Origin: Rachycentron canadum
Lineage: Eukaryota; Chordata; Actinopteri; Carangiformes; Rachycentridae
NCBI GenBank assembly: GCA_038496675.1
Contig: CM076652.1
Span: 3,107,684-3,171,683 of the forward strand
Length of the DNA stretch: 64,000 nt
Direction of reading: 5' to 3'
Each line of letters starts with the position of its first letter. The stretch's first letter is position 1. Below the pieces are notes generated by a model. The model did not search any database and was not told the DNA's origin. It saw only the letters and a program-made list of their open reading frames with translations. The translations under genes and the position numbers were made by a program. Shown here one piece after another: positions 35,501 to 47,205 of this stretch.

Positions 35501-36503
35501 ACAGGAATTTACCAGAATACCAGCAAACCCTTCTTTCATTCCCACATTTTCTGAGTTCATTATGATGTGGTTAAATGTCAAGATTTTCTAAACTGATACT
35601 ATATTATAAGTTGTCATTCACATCTGGACAAGGAGATTTATAATATACTTACTTCAAATAGCCAGAGATACTTATCAGTACCCATCCTGCAGAATCAGGC
35701 CGCAACCGATCAATCTCTAGTGTGATTGACGGGTCTGGCAGCAGCTCAGGAGGTATAAGGGTGTTTCAAGTCCTAGCTACTCTTGATCAGGTGTTCAAAA
35801 GACTTTTGCTCCCTGACTTAAGCGTTTAAGACAATGAGTCAGTCTAGGCAGGCACCAGGAAGGGCACAAAACCTGAGGAGACTCGCTGTCTTAAACTATT
35901 AGTCTTGCTTTTAACTTCTTTATAACTTAACTTCTTCTCCACCTGATTTTCTTTCCACAGCTGGGTCAAGGTTCAGATGGTCTGAAGGAGGCCATACAGT
36001 ACACCAATGAGGCCTTTCAGAACGATGAAGATGAAGGAAGCATGGGCCCTGGTGGCCCGAAGGCAGGGAGTGTAACGCCTGGTAGAGATACACAGAACGC
36101 AAAGGAGAACGTGTACGCAGAGGTTAATTCTTTGGCACCGTTGTTCGACCTCCTGTCTGACAATACCAGCCAGGCCGGCTCAGACAAGTCAGACAATGAG
36201 AAGGTGGTGAAACCCATCCTAACCAAGGAGAGGCGCATGGAGGACGGATACAAGGCGGTTTGGTTTAAGGGGGATATCGACCCCAACGCCAAGGAGGATG
36301 TGGTCATCATCCCGGACAGCAGAGAGGATGACAGCGAGGACGAAGACAAGTCATCCAATGGCAGGGAAGAGGAAGGATACGAAAACAAGCCAAGAAAATC
36401 CCCAAAGGTCGGCTTTACTGATGTGGATCTGGACAGCGGAGTCGGAGTAAGGATGGATGATTTGGCAGAGGACAGTGACAGGGACCTGAGTTCTGATATT
36501 TGA
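26522..36503 (+). CDS. cdhr5: Cadherin-related family member 5 (mucin-like protocadherin), 15 exons
   Basis: Type I membrane adhesion protein of intestinal and renal microvilli; in mammals it pairs with CDHR2 across neighbouring microvilli. Exons: 26522-26615, 28303-28481, 28588-28644, 29922-30011, 30166-30255, 30373-30474, 31217-31402, 31941-32031, 32141-32238, 32773-32976, 33066-33176, 33265-33331, 34582-34857, 35123-35292, 35961-36503. They join in phase to 785 residues (human 845). Signal peptide 1-30; about four cadherin-like repeats to residue 455 with calcium-site motifs NKNDNPPFF, LDSDNRPPWF and DGDSGINEEITYSI; exon 13 is a Thr/Ser-rich mucin-like stalk (about 457-548); membrane span about 561-583; then a 200-residue acidic cytoplasmic tail ending SSDI, a possible class I PDZ ligand. 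Convergent with gramd4. No disrupted exon was seen. Confidence 0.88.
28645..29921 (+). repeat. Degenerate minisatellite in cdhr5 intron 3
   Basis: From about 28815 to 29720 the intron is made of variants of AGGTTCTACAGGTGCTTGAG and AGGTTGTACAGGTTCTTGAG at roughly 30-bp spacing, heavily mutated. The near-multiple-of-three period leaves frames open on both strands (28752-29078 minus, 29107-29310 plus), which are not genes. Related repeats occur at 61.4-62.8 kb. Confidence 0.75.
31890..31919 (+). repeat. (GAT)n microsatellite before cdhr5 exon 8
   Basis: About ten GAT units, 21 bases upstream of the exon 8 start. Confidence 0.9.
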
Positions 36504-36540
36504 GGAGCAGAAAGAGAAGAACGTGGCGGGAACCACCTAC

Positions 36541-36546
36541 AATAAA
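36541..36546 (+). terminator. cdhr5: Poly(A) signal AATAAA of cdhr5
   Basis: AATAAA begins 38 bases after the cdhr5 stop; a second copy lies at 36597-36602. Either could end the transcript. Confidence 0.6.
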
Positions 36547-36602
36547 AGCTAGTGATTTATCAACTGTGAGTCCTTATCATGTCAGAGGACAAGTGAAATA
36601 AA

Positions 36603-39600
36603 ACCAGGACCAAACACACCTTACAGAAATAATAATAAAAAAAAAGCCAAGGCCCTTACTGGTATTGCATACCAGTTTTTTTGATTTATGCTGTTAAAAA
36701 AATGTTTAAAAAAAATTAAAAAAGTAAAATAACTGTATTTAATTTGTATCATGTATTTAATCTTGTCTTTAAAACTATGCACACATAGCATAGAGTATAA
36801 TAGATTAGCAAGAACAGATAAAGGCTCTGTTCTTTTTACCATTAGTTTTACAACCAGTAAACATGGTTTTACACTATAAGACAAACAGTTTGGGGAAAAT
36901 ATGGTATTTGGGTTAATTATTTACTGGCTGTATTGGCTGTTTAGTTCTGTATGAAACTAGAAAAACACAGAGCGAAAAGGCAAATGATTAAAAACAGAAA
37001 TGTGTGCTGTTGCTGTTTATAATAAAACCCTCCCTGCTGATACTGAGGACAGTAAAACACTGACAGAATCAAACTCTGAACTACCATTAAATGACTAACA
37101 GCAGTTAGCAGAAATGTTTGTCAGCAGTTTCACTAAAATAATTAGCACATTGAACTTTTAGAGCACAAGCTAATCTAAATAAGTCTGTTTGGTTATTGAG
37201 TAAATAACTGCATGACATTAATTAAAGATAGTTGTGAATATAAAATTAACATGTTGTTTTACAAAAAAAAAGAGAAGCCAAACCTGCACAGAAACAATAA
37301 GACAGTGTCAGTGTTTGACATTTGATTTTACTTAAATAAAAAAAATGTACAACACATTTTAACAACAAATTTCATTTTGTTTAAAAACTTTACACCTATT
37401 TGTACAATGAGACCGTTATATAAAAACCTTACATTCGATACACACCACAGGTCGACAGCATTTACGTGAACTTCAACAAAAAAAACAAAACCGCAAACAA
37501 AATGAGGAGGATTAGGAGTTAAACACCTTCAGGAAATGTGCTAAACAAAAAATTTGAATGAGGCAACGTGGCGTTAACAACTGGTGTCAAAATAGCAAAG
37601 GCTCTAAAAACATTTTAACAAGAAACTAAACTAAAAATTACAAAAGATTTGGCAATGAAAGAGCTTTGGCCTGATCACACCAAAAACTCAGATTATTAAA
37701 CTGTATTTTTTTATTTTAAATCGAAATTTTGATGTAATGTTACTGACTTACACTTAATGTTTTATTTGGGGAAGAAAATGTATTATCACCCATCTTGCAT
37801 AATAACGTTGATTGAGCTAAAAAGGAGTTACTCTATTTTGGAAGTTTGTTTTTGGTTAAAAGATCACGTTTGTAGTTATTTAATTAAAAATGCATCTGCA
37901 AATATCAGTAAATAATTGAACATAAAAATGAATCAGCAACTACTTTAATAATCAATTAAGAGTCATTTTTCCAGCCAACATGTCAAACATTCATATTTTC
38001 TGATGTTTTGTTGAAAAATGATTAACTGACAAACAGAAAAAATCTGCCACATTAATAGACAATAAAAAAAAATAATTGTCAATCAACTGTTTAAAAGTTA
38101 AAGATGTTTTTAACTAAAGATCTTTCCTTCAGGTACCTCATTTACATGTGTTTTGTTTTGTTTTTGTTTATTTATGACGCCTGCTGGCTCCATACAAAGT
38201 AAAAAAAAAAAAAATAGAAGCTAAAAACTGAAAAGAAAAAATATATGTATAATATTTTTGCTTGTTTAGCTTTAGCCAGTTAGCAAACTTCAAAATGTAT
38301 TGGTTATGAAAGAATGATAAACCTAAAAGTTAACTGAAATCTGTATAGAAAAAAAAATGCACTTCAAACTATGGCGTTTTATTTTTAACATAAATTCAGC
38401 TCAGAAAAAATACTTCAGCTTTTTTAAGCCTCTTAGCTTATTGACTATGAAAAAGAGAAAAAACCTTCCATTTCAGGTCACTGTGAAGTTCTGCATTAAG
38501 CTAAAAGGAATAAGACAAACAAATCGATTCATCAAAACTTCCAATATTACAGCTTGCATCTGTTTTGTTTGTGTTAAGTTAAAAGCTGGGATTAATTTTT
38601 CTGGTTTACATTAAATGTCGCACAGGAAATAGTCATAAAACATTCATATAGAATACAAACAGTCTCTTGCCACCACATTAAAAAACAACACACTGTAATA
38701 GTAACTGATTGTAAGGCTTAGCTGTAAAATACAATACACAGTCATTTAATAAAGTTTTCACAATTCCCTGAAGACACTAATGTAAATTAATGAGGTTTTA
38801 ACACGTGTAACTGCCAACAACACTGTAAAAACAACTGTCCAAATATGTGAACCTTAACCCTACAAACAATGAGTAATAATCTGAGCACTAACGTAATATT
38901 TAGTTCCCAGCGTAACATATTATCGCTGCCTGAAACTTGCAGTTATTGTTTTTATGTTCACCAAATAGAAAGAAAAACCTTTCTATAATTTCAGCTCCTC
39001 CAAAGTAAGAATGTGCTGCTTTTCTGTGTTTATAAAACTAAATAACTCATGGTTTTGCCTCATGAATGACATTTTTCGCCATTTTCTGACTTTTTTTCTG
39101 AATACCAAAGGTTCATTGAGAAAATATTCAGCATTATTAGAAAATAACAGCCATTTTGCCAGTTTGTTATTTTTATGTGTGTGAACTGATTTTATAACTG
39201 TAACTATGATTAAATTCATTGTCAAATAACTTGTAGATTATTTTTTTCCAATTGGACAACGATCTGTTTAATCTACAAAATGTTGAAAATAGTGAAAAAT
39301 GTCCATCCCAGTTTCCCATAGTCTGAAGTTACATCTGACCAAGGGTCTAAAACCCAAACATTTTTAGTTTACAATGATATAAAACTGAGAAAAGAAACAA
39401 ATTCTCACATTGGAGAGGCAACAATCACATAAAAAGGTAAGAGTTTTTGTTTTTTTGTAGTTGTTTTTTTTTTTTTTTTTTGCTTAAGTTATCTATTGGC
39501 GAAAAGGCTATCAATTGATTTTCTTTTAATTCCAGCATGTTCCAGTTCGTTCAGGTGTTTCAAGTCAGATTCACCGAACTCTCTTAATTGCACAAACTTG

Positions 39601-41347
39601 CAACAACAACCTGATCGCTTTTACCGGATTTAATCATTAGCATTCATCAACTCTCCTATGTAAGGCTGCCTTTCATTCACAACAATGTCACACAACAGTT
39701 AAAAGAATCACACAACACAAAGCTTCAAAAACAACACATCCAGCAGAGACAGAAGTCGTATTGAAGTACCCACAAATTTTAAAAAGGCTAATAATAGTGC
39801 ATCTTTAAGTGGCGAGTCATCAGAGGCTACATGAAGTTAAATGCTGAATATTAGTTAAATGCAATCCATGACTAATGCGAGTCAATAAAGGGGACGACAC
39901 TGAGAGACTAGAGCGATTTGAAGCCTGCAGCAGGTTTTATAACGGAGGACGAACGTGGACAGAGACCTGCAGAGGCCCTGAGGCATCGAGAGGAGGGAGG
40001 GAAGCTGCTGTGATGAAATCTGCCATTATAAGAATGAAATAGTCAATATTAAGTCCAAAAAATGCTCTCAGTAACTCGGCAGCCATGATGACGATTTTAA
40101 ATCTGCAATGAGTTTATTGGAGATATTTATTTTTTAATTATGTCAGTTTCAGTATCTGTTCAGGTTCAGCCACTATAATCCTGAAGGCCAACAAGTGTTT
40201 CCTCCCCGTTAAAGAAAATCTGTTCACGCCATGTGTGACAGGTCTGAAACACTAAACATGAAGGCTACAAATTCTCCTAAATGTCTCTGTGTTTCCTCCT
40301 GACTGAAGGAAAACTAAATTGACGCAACCTGCAAAAACTGCAGGTGGAAACTGCTACATTTGATAAATGAGCCCATTGTACTTTTCATGTGAGAACAATA
40401 GAAATTTAGAGATTTTTATAAATACGTTTCTGAGCGGTGCAAACATTCGATCGCTTTTATTGTGGAACAGGAAGGGTTTGTGTTTAACAGCAAAAAAATC
40501 AGTAAATAAGAAGAGGATCAGTGGTAAACCAAGTTTTAAGCAGTGAGTCTTAGCTCTGGTTATAGTACAGATGATGTCACCTGTCCTCAATGTTCTCTAC
40601 CAAACCTTAGTCCACACAGTCTAAAGGTAGACCTCCATGTGGTCTTTGATTATAATCAGGTCTAGGTTCTATATTAATACTGTGAAAGTATCAAAGGTCT
40701 CAGTCCACAGAGAAATGTTCACAGCCTGTATTCAGAAACTGAGCCTTAAAAACAGCCGTCAGGACTTCAGCAACTTTGTGATGTCACAACAAAGCAGCCA
40801 CCACCCTCAGCCACACAGCCCAAGCCCAGACCACCTGGACCCATCATCCAAACCCTGGAGGATTTGGTTTCTCTGAGTGTTTTACCCATTTCTTTATTGG
40901 ATCACTCAGAAAAACTGACCTGTTGTTAGTAGAGCTCCAGAGGGAAGAGAGGAGATGTAACACTACAGCGAGACAAAAATATCTTATCATCACTTCAAAT
41001 AAAACATGAGAATCTAAAATATGGGACCTTTAAATTGTTATGTTTTCACAATTATTTGAACCAATTTATATTTGACAACGTATTGTAAAATGACATTTTG
41101 CATAACTGCTCAACAACAGTGATTGTTCCTGGTTTGGCTGATTCTGGCTTGAAACCAGTGATTAGTCAGAATCATCTTATTTAATCTCAATCACCTGTGT
41201 AAAGTCAGTGTTTAAAGATCGATGCCTGATGAGGTGAATCTAATCATATAACACCAGAGCAAACCCACGTCAGGAGCAGCTGGAGAATGACACTGGTGGA
41301 AACGAGTCCAGTGTTTGTGTGCAGGCGGCCATCTTGTGAAGATGTAC
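36603..41347. other. AT-rich gap between convergent cdhr5 and gramd4
   Basis: 4.7 kb of AT-rich sequence with many A and T homopolymers. No coding exon is recognised. Part is likely the gramd4 3' UTR (minus strand), whose end cannot be placed because TTTATT occurs many times. A dispersed repeat copy sits at 40600-40880. Confidence 0.5.
40605..40880 (+). repeat. Dispersed repeat, copy 2
   Basis: Forward copy of the element seen inverted at 3590-3765. It includes a single partial minisatellite unit (ACACAGTCTAAAGGTAGAC), then GTATCAAAGGTCTCAGTCC, ACAGAGAAATGTTCACAGCC and GTCAGGACTTCAGCAACTTT. Confidence 0.75.
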
Positions 41348-44300
41348 CTACGTCTCTGGGCTGGTGGCCGTAGCCACGCCCAGGATCTTGTTGTACTGAG
41401 TGAAGATGGCGTCGAAGACTTCATCTCTGTGAATCATTGCACCGAACACCATTGGCTGCAACAGTAAAGATGAACATTAGATTCTGATGATTTTACACTT
41501 AATCAAGTAATTTAGTTGTATTCAAACGTTATATAACTTTAAATAATTCATATTTGCCGCTATTGTTGCATTACATATTTGTAGCCACACCTTGAATCTA
41601 CAATCAAACAGTGTAAAGTGACTCTAGTCAAGTTATCTTATATCTCCAGGCTGAACAAACTCATCCATTATCGATACCGCTGATCCCTAAGTTGGCAACT
41701 TTAATTTAAACACCCGTGGGTGTGCAGCAGCTTTAAAAATGTACACACAAATTATAGATTTTAGATATAGTATATACGGTGTAAGTACTTGTAATACTTA
41801 CTACTAATTTAATTATAATTCTATTTATAAAGCACCTCATTAATGAGGTGGATTTACAGAAAGGCTGTACGTCAATATAAATACAGGGAGCAGCTACTCC
41901 ATGAAGTGTCAAGGTTGTGTTCTTACAAACCAAAAGATTTGGGTTTAAGTGGTTTAAGTGATGTTTTGAACACAGTAGTTTAGTTTATATTTATTCCACT
42001 TGGTTTTCCGACGCCCCCTGTGGCCACACCTGGTAACTGCAGGTGTGTGTTTGTGAAACAGTAAACTACAAAGACTATATGATTTCATCACTGGGTCATG
42101 GGCTTCATCACCATTGTGACCTCACTCAGAGTAAACGTCTCTCTGCCCTCCTCGCACCATGACCCGTACGTCTTAATGTTTATTTATTTTACGCTTTTAC
42201 AGACGTGCGAACATATTTTAACGTTAACATCAGATCAGACCACGCCTCCTGTCGAGGCTCCTCCCACCGACCTCTTACCTTCTGGGTGGATGGTGTCGCT
42301 ATGGAGATGCCCATCCCAGATCCAGGCAGCACCGACAAAACTTTGTACTGTGAGGAACCAAGAGGGAAAATTAAAAACATATTAATCTTTATTTGCATGA
42401 CTCAGTATCACAGCTCAGACTGGACGACGTCAACATTTGTAAACAGCAGAGGAAACAACTACGAAGTGTTGGTGAGGTTTAAAGACATGGATGAAAGTTA
42501 CAGTGATGTAAATACCTGTGCTGGCACATTTTCATGGGAGTTGTTGTCTTCGCTCACAAATTAATCGTCATATTACAGCTATGAAGCTTTCGGTTTCTTA
42601 CAGCAACTGTTTTAATTAGCTTGTATATTTGTATAGTTTCATGTTTGCTCCCAGACCAATAAAAGAAGAGGCAGTAACAGTCATAGACCAAGTGGGGAAT
42701 AAATGACCAGGAACAGAAATTAGTCAAAAAATTTAAATATCATGGAAAAGTAAATTTTTTTCTGTAATTCAATTCAAAAAGGTTCATTATTGTTCAGGCT
42801 CCTTTAGCAGGAATGATGTGATCAATGCAGGTCGCTTTGATATCGGCCTTCAGCTCGTCTGGATCGTTGGGTCGGGTGTTTCTCATCAATACCCCATAGA
42901 TTATCTATGGGGCTCAGGTCCGACCAGTTGGCTGGACAATCAAGACCAGTAGCATCATGGTCGGTAAACCAGTTAGTGGTGGCTGTGGCTCTGTGGTGCC
43001 GAGTCCTCCACAAAGCTCGTCAGCAGATGACACATGAAGCCTCTAAAATCTAAAAATCGACGCTGCGCCGACTTTGGACTTGATCAAACACAGTGGAGCA
43101 ACAGCTGCAGATATAATGGACCCAAACCATCACTCTGGACTTGAAGCAGCTTAGACTCTGAGCCATGAAATGAAAAGCTACTTTCATCTGAAAAGAGGTC
43201 TTCCTCTTCCTCCTCTTCTTTGTTGAGAGTCTTGGCACCAGGCTTGTGACAGTTGTCGTCCATTTCCTTTTCTTCTCCAGGCTTCAGCCGTCTCTGCTGT
43301 TTGTCCACACTTTTCCCTTCCAGTCAATTTTCCATGAATATACTTGGACACAGACCTCTGTCAACAGCCAGACCTTTCAGCCATGACCTTCTGTGGCTTA
43401 TCCTCCTTGTGAAGGGCATGTTTTCTGAACTAGACTCAAAGACACCTGGTATTTTTCCTTCTGAACTGCACTGTAATTTAACCAAACTCTAATTGAAATG
43501 TTCTAATATTTTGAGATACTGGAGTTTTTAATTTTCGTGAGCTGTAAACATCGAAATGAAAACAAGAAAAGGCTTGAACTATTTCACTCTGCATGTAATA
43601 AATCTAGAATAAATGAAAGTTTAACTTTAAATTTTTCCTTTTTGAGATGCACCTGTATATTGAATGAAGCAGCCGTGCAGCAGACAGACAGACAGACTGG
43701 ACGTACCTTCTGGATTTCTTTGATGTCCAGCAGTTTGATGACTTTGTTCCTCTTGGAGGATCCAGACCTGGAGCTGGAGCTTTCGAAACACAGATAACTG
43801 AGGAAACAGAGGAGGCTCAGTTAACCGGGATCAGCTTGAGACACAGCATCAGCCCCAGCATGGCCGTTTTATGATGCTCTTAATTTAGTCATTTTTAACA
43901 TTACTATAAAAAAAATGAGACATAAATTTAATAAAAAGTGGAAACAAAGACCCTGATGGAAAGTATTATAATAAAAGATGAACAGAAATGAATCAAAATG
44001 GACAAATGAGCTCATCACTGTTAAAAAACATTGAACGGCCTGATGCAGACTCACTTCTCGGTGACGTAGAGGACTCCGTTGCGGATGTAGTCTGTCGGTG
44101 TCTTCCTGTCTCGGTTGATGAGGCAGCAGCGCCAGCCGTTCTCACACACTGAAACAACAACAACACAATAGTTAAACACACACCTGGGTCTTATACACAC
44201 TGTAAAAATTCAGACCCATGGGGTCATTTAGTCTGTTCTATCTTAAAAATATTCTTAGGGTCCCGAAATGTTTATATCACTGTTATTTACTGTTTCAATC

Positions 44301-47172
44301 TTCTCTTCTTTTTTTATGGCATGTTATTTTGGCTCTTTATATTTTAAGAAATTAATTTTTTTGACTCAAAAGTACAAACAAATAAATCACATTGTAAAAA
44401 GGTCCCATAGTTTTTTTTTTTCTTTTTTGAAGTGTTGATTCACAAGAAGATATATTTATGGTTTTAAGAACCAAAAACCATCTCAGTGTTGTTTTACATC
44501 TCCTCTCTCAGGCTGAGCTCTGAGCTCAGGTCAGTCAGCCAATCAGAAGAGAGGATCTGAGCCTCTCCTCTGATTGGCTGACTGTTTTCTAACTGATCTA
44601 ATAAAAGTATTTCAAGTAAAACATTAAGATAAACCAAATCCTGCAAGGTTGGACTATGGGTCTGGTTTCTGAATACAGACTGTGAGCATTTCTCTGTGGA
44701 CATCTACCTTTAGACCATATGGACCTTTAACATCTACCTTTAGACCGTATGGACCTTTAACATCTACCTTTAGACCATATGGACCTTTAACATCTACCTT
44801 TAGACTGTATGGACCTTTAACATCTACTTTTAGACCGTATGGACCTTTAAGTTGTTTCACAGAGAAGAAAATTGATGTAAAACATAATTTTCTCTTTTTT
44901 TACATCTAACTTCTAAATGGCTCATGACGGATTTGTCTGTTGACCTCCTCCCTTGCGGCTCCATCCTCACCTGTCAGGGGATGCTCGCTCTCCGGCAGGT
45001 TGAAGACTTCGTGAAAAGCTCCTCTCTTGGTGCTGTAGTATCGTCCTCCGTCCTCGTCCCGGCTACCACCCAGGGGAGCTGCGGAGCTGAGGCTGCCTCG
45101 TCCCCCCGCCGCAGGAACCTGAGCAGGTGGACGGATGTACAAAATGTACAAAAAAAACTTCAAATTGTGTGGGAGCCCCAAGAGTTTATGCAAATAATAG
45201 ATCACGAGTGATATTAGGTCATTGCAGATATGTGTGTCAGCTAATAAATGAAAATCAAATGCTGAAAAATATGTTTTGCAGCAGTGTCAATCAACAGTAA
45301 AATGTCCTGCACAGCTCAGTTTTTGGTCCCAACTGTTCAAAGAATAAAACAAATTTATAGGAACTTTATAAAAGAAATGTTTATTTGTGTTATGGTTGTG
45401 TGTGTTGTGTTAAGAAAACTGACACTGACCAATCAGATTTTTTAAACTCTCAAATATCAATATAGAAAATAATCAACGTCATAATTTACCATGTCTCATC
45501 TTACCTGAACTTAGGCCTCACGTCTGAACAGAGGTACATCTGAAAATTCAGCCGATATCTAACCTAAATCTGTCCTGAGGGGGCTACAGGGAAGGTCAAA
45601 GGTCATGGGAGTCATTAAGATCTACAGAGGAACAGGACATCTGTCAAGATCTTTCATTCTATCACTATAGATCAGAATAACAGCAGCTCATTATCTGACG
45701 ACTCTACATCTCTGACTATATTCAACACAACACACACAGCAGGATCCTACCTGTTCACACTCAGACAGCTGAGAGAGGAAAACACGACAACTCAGAACTG
45801 AAACCAGACTGACCAGAGACCATCGACTGGCACCAGTAAGAACCAGTCTACTGGGTTTAAGATCCAGTTTGTGGCGGTAAAACTGATTATCTTCTCTGCA
45901 GGTCTCTAAAGTTTCTTTACCTAAATAATTAAATATTAAATACCAGTGTTTTTATGAGAAAAATAAAAATATTGAATTTTTTATATATTTTATGTATATA
46001 TAAATAAATAACAACCATAAAATTTGCAGGAAGAAAATTTATAAATCCTCCAAATTGTGTTTGAACCCCAACATAATAATTTAATAGAGCGCGAGTGATA
46101 TTAGCTCAGGAGTAAGTAAGTAAAATAAATATCTAGATAGTAAATATCTGCAAAACTAGTTACATTCACATCAGCCTCCCAGAGGAAACACTAGTTTCTG
46201 TCCCAAATTTCAAGGTAATCCATCAAATAACGAGAATAATAGAGAGCAGCGGATTGTCACGAATGATTGTCGCATATATTCAGATATAAAAAGTATTATA
46301 ATTATCATCATACGTGATGTAGCCTCAGTGTCCTGACAGGAAGTCAGACAGCACCGCAGGACTCGTCTCCTCCCGTCATGTGACTCAGGGACTCCAGACC
46401 AGCGCTGTGATCTGCTGAGCTGTGTTTGTGTCATGTGATGTGAGTTCGTACTGACCCGTCGGCTCAGGGTGGTGCTGCTTCGCTCCTTCAGCTGCAGGTC
46501 GGTGGGTAAATTGCTCCAGATGATGTAGGGGGTGTCGAAACGCTGCCTCAGCTTGGGACAGCTCTTAAAGATGAAGTCGATGATGAAGAACTTTATACCT
46601 GCGTACATGGCTGAAGGAGGAGAGGAGGAGGAGGAGGAGGAGGAGGAAGACTGATCAGACACAGAACTGAATCCGAAGGACAACTCCTCATGTTCCCACA
46701 TGTGTAAATATAATAACAATATAATCTGATTGTGTGTTTATAAACTTGTTTTTGAGTCAATCTGCCCAGAAAAATCACTAGATCACTTTAATCCAACAGG
46801 TTTCTGAACACATTGAATGATCCTCTATAAGAGTGAGGTGTGTAAGTGTGTAAGTATTTTTATTACAGTGTTTATAATGTAAACTGTATTTGTTTTTCTG
46901 TAGTGCCAAAAATATGACATAGCACCTCTCATTATGAATCAACAGCAGCACAAACATAGAAAAAACATCACGCAGGTAGGACTGTTGTGTGTAAGGCTGC
47001 GGCTTTAGGTGTTCCTAATAAACTGACTAAATGTGTATATATGGAAAATTTACCTATGATGAATCCCAGCAGTTTGTAGGGCAGCAGGCAGGAGGAGATG
47101 AAGGCCAGCCACAGACCGACGTACAGCTTCTGAGTCAACTCCGGCTGCACCCACATGAACAAACTGCACACA

Positions 47173-47205
<33 letters not shown>

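Noticed and set aside
36603..41347. Hidden gene in the AT-rich gap between cdhr5 and gramd4
   Set aside because: Frames are short and of low complexity, with no splice-flanked exon resembling a known protein; UTR and intergenic sequence explain it.
46210..46719. 169-codon minus-strand frame as a separate gene
   Set aside because: It contains the real gramd4 exon 46610-46456 but extends into introns on both sides past good splice sites.
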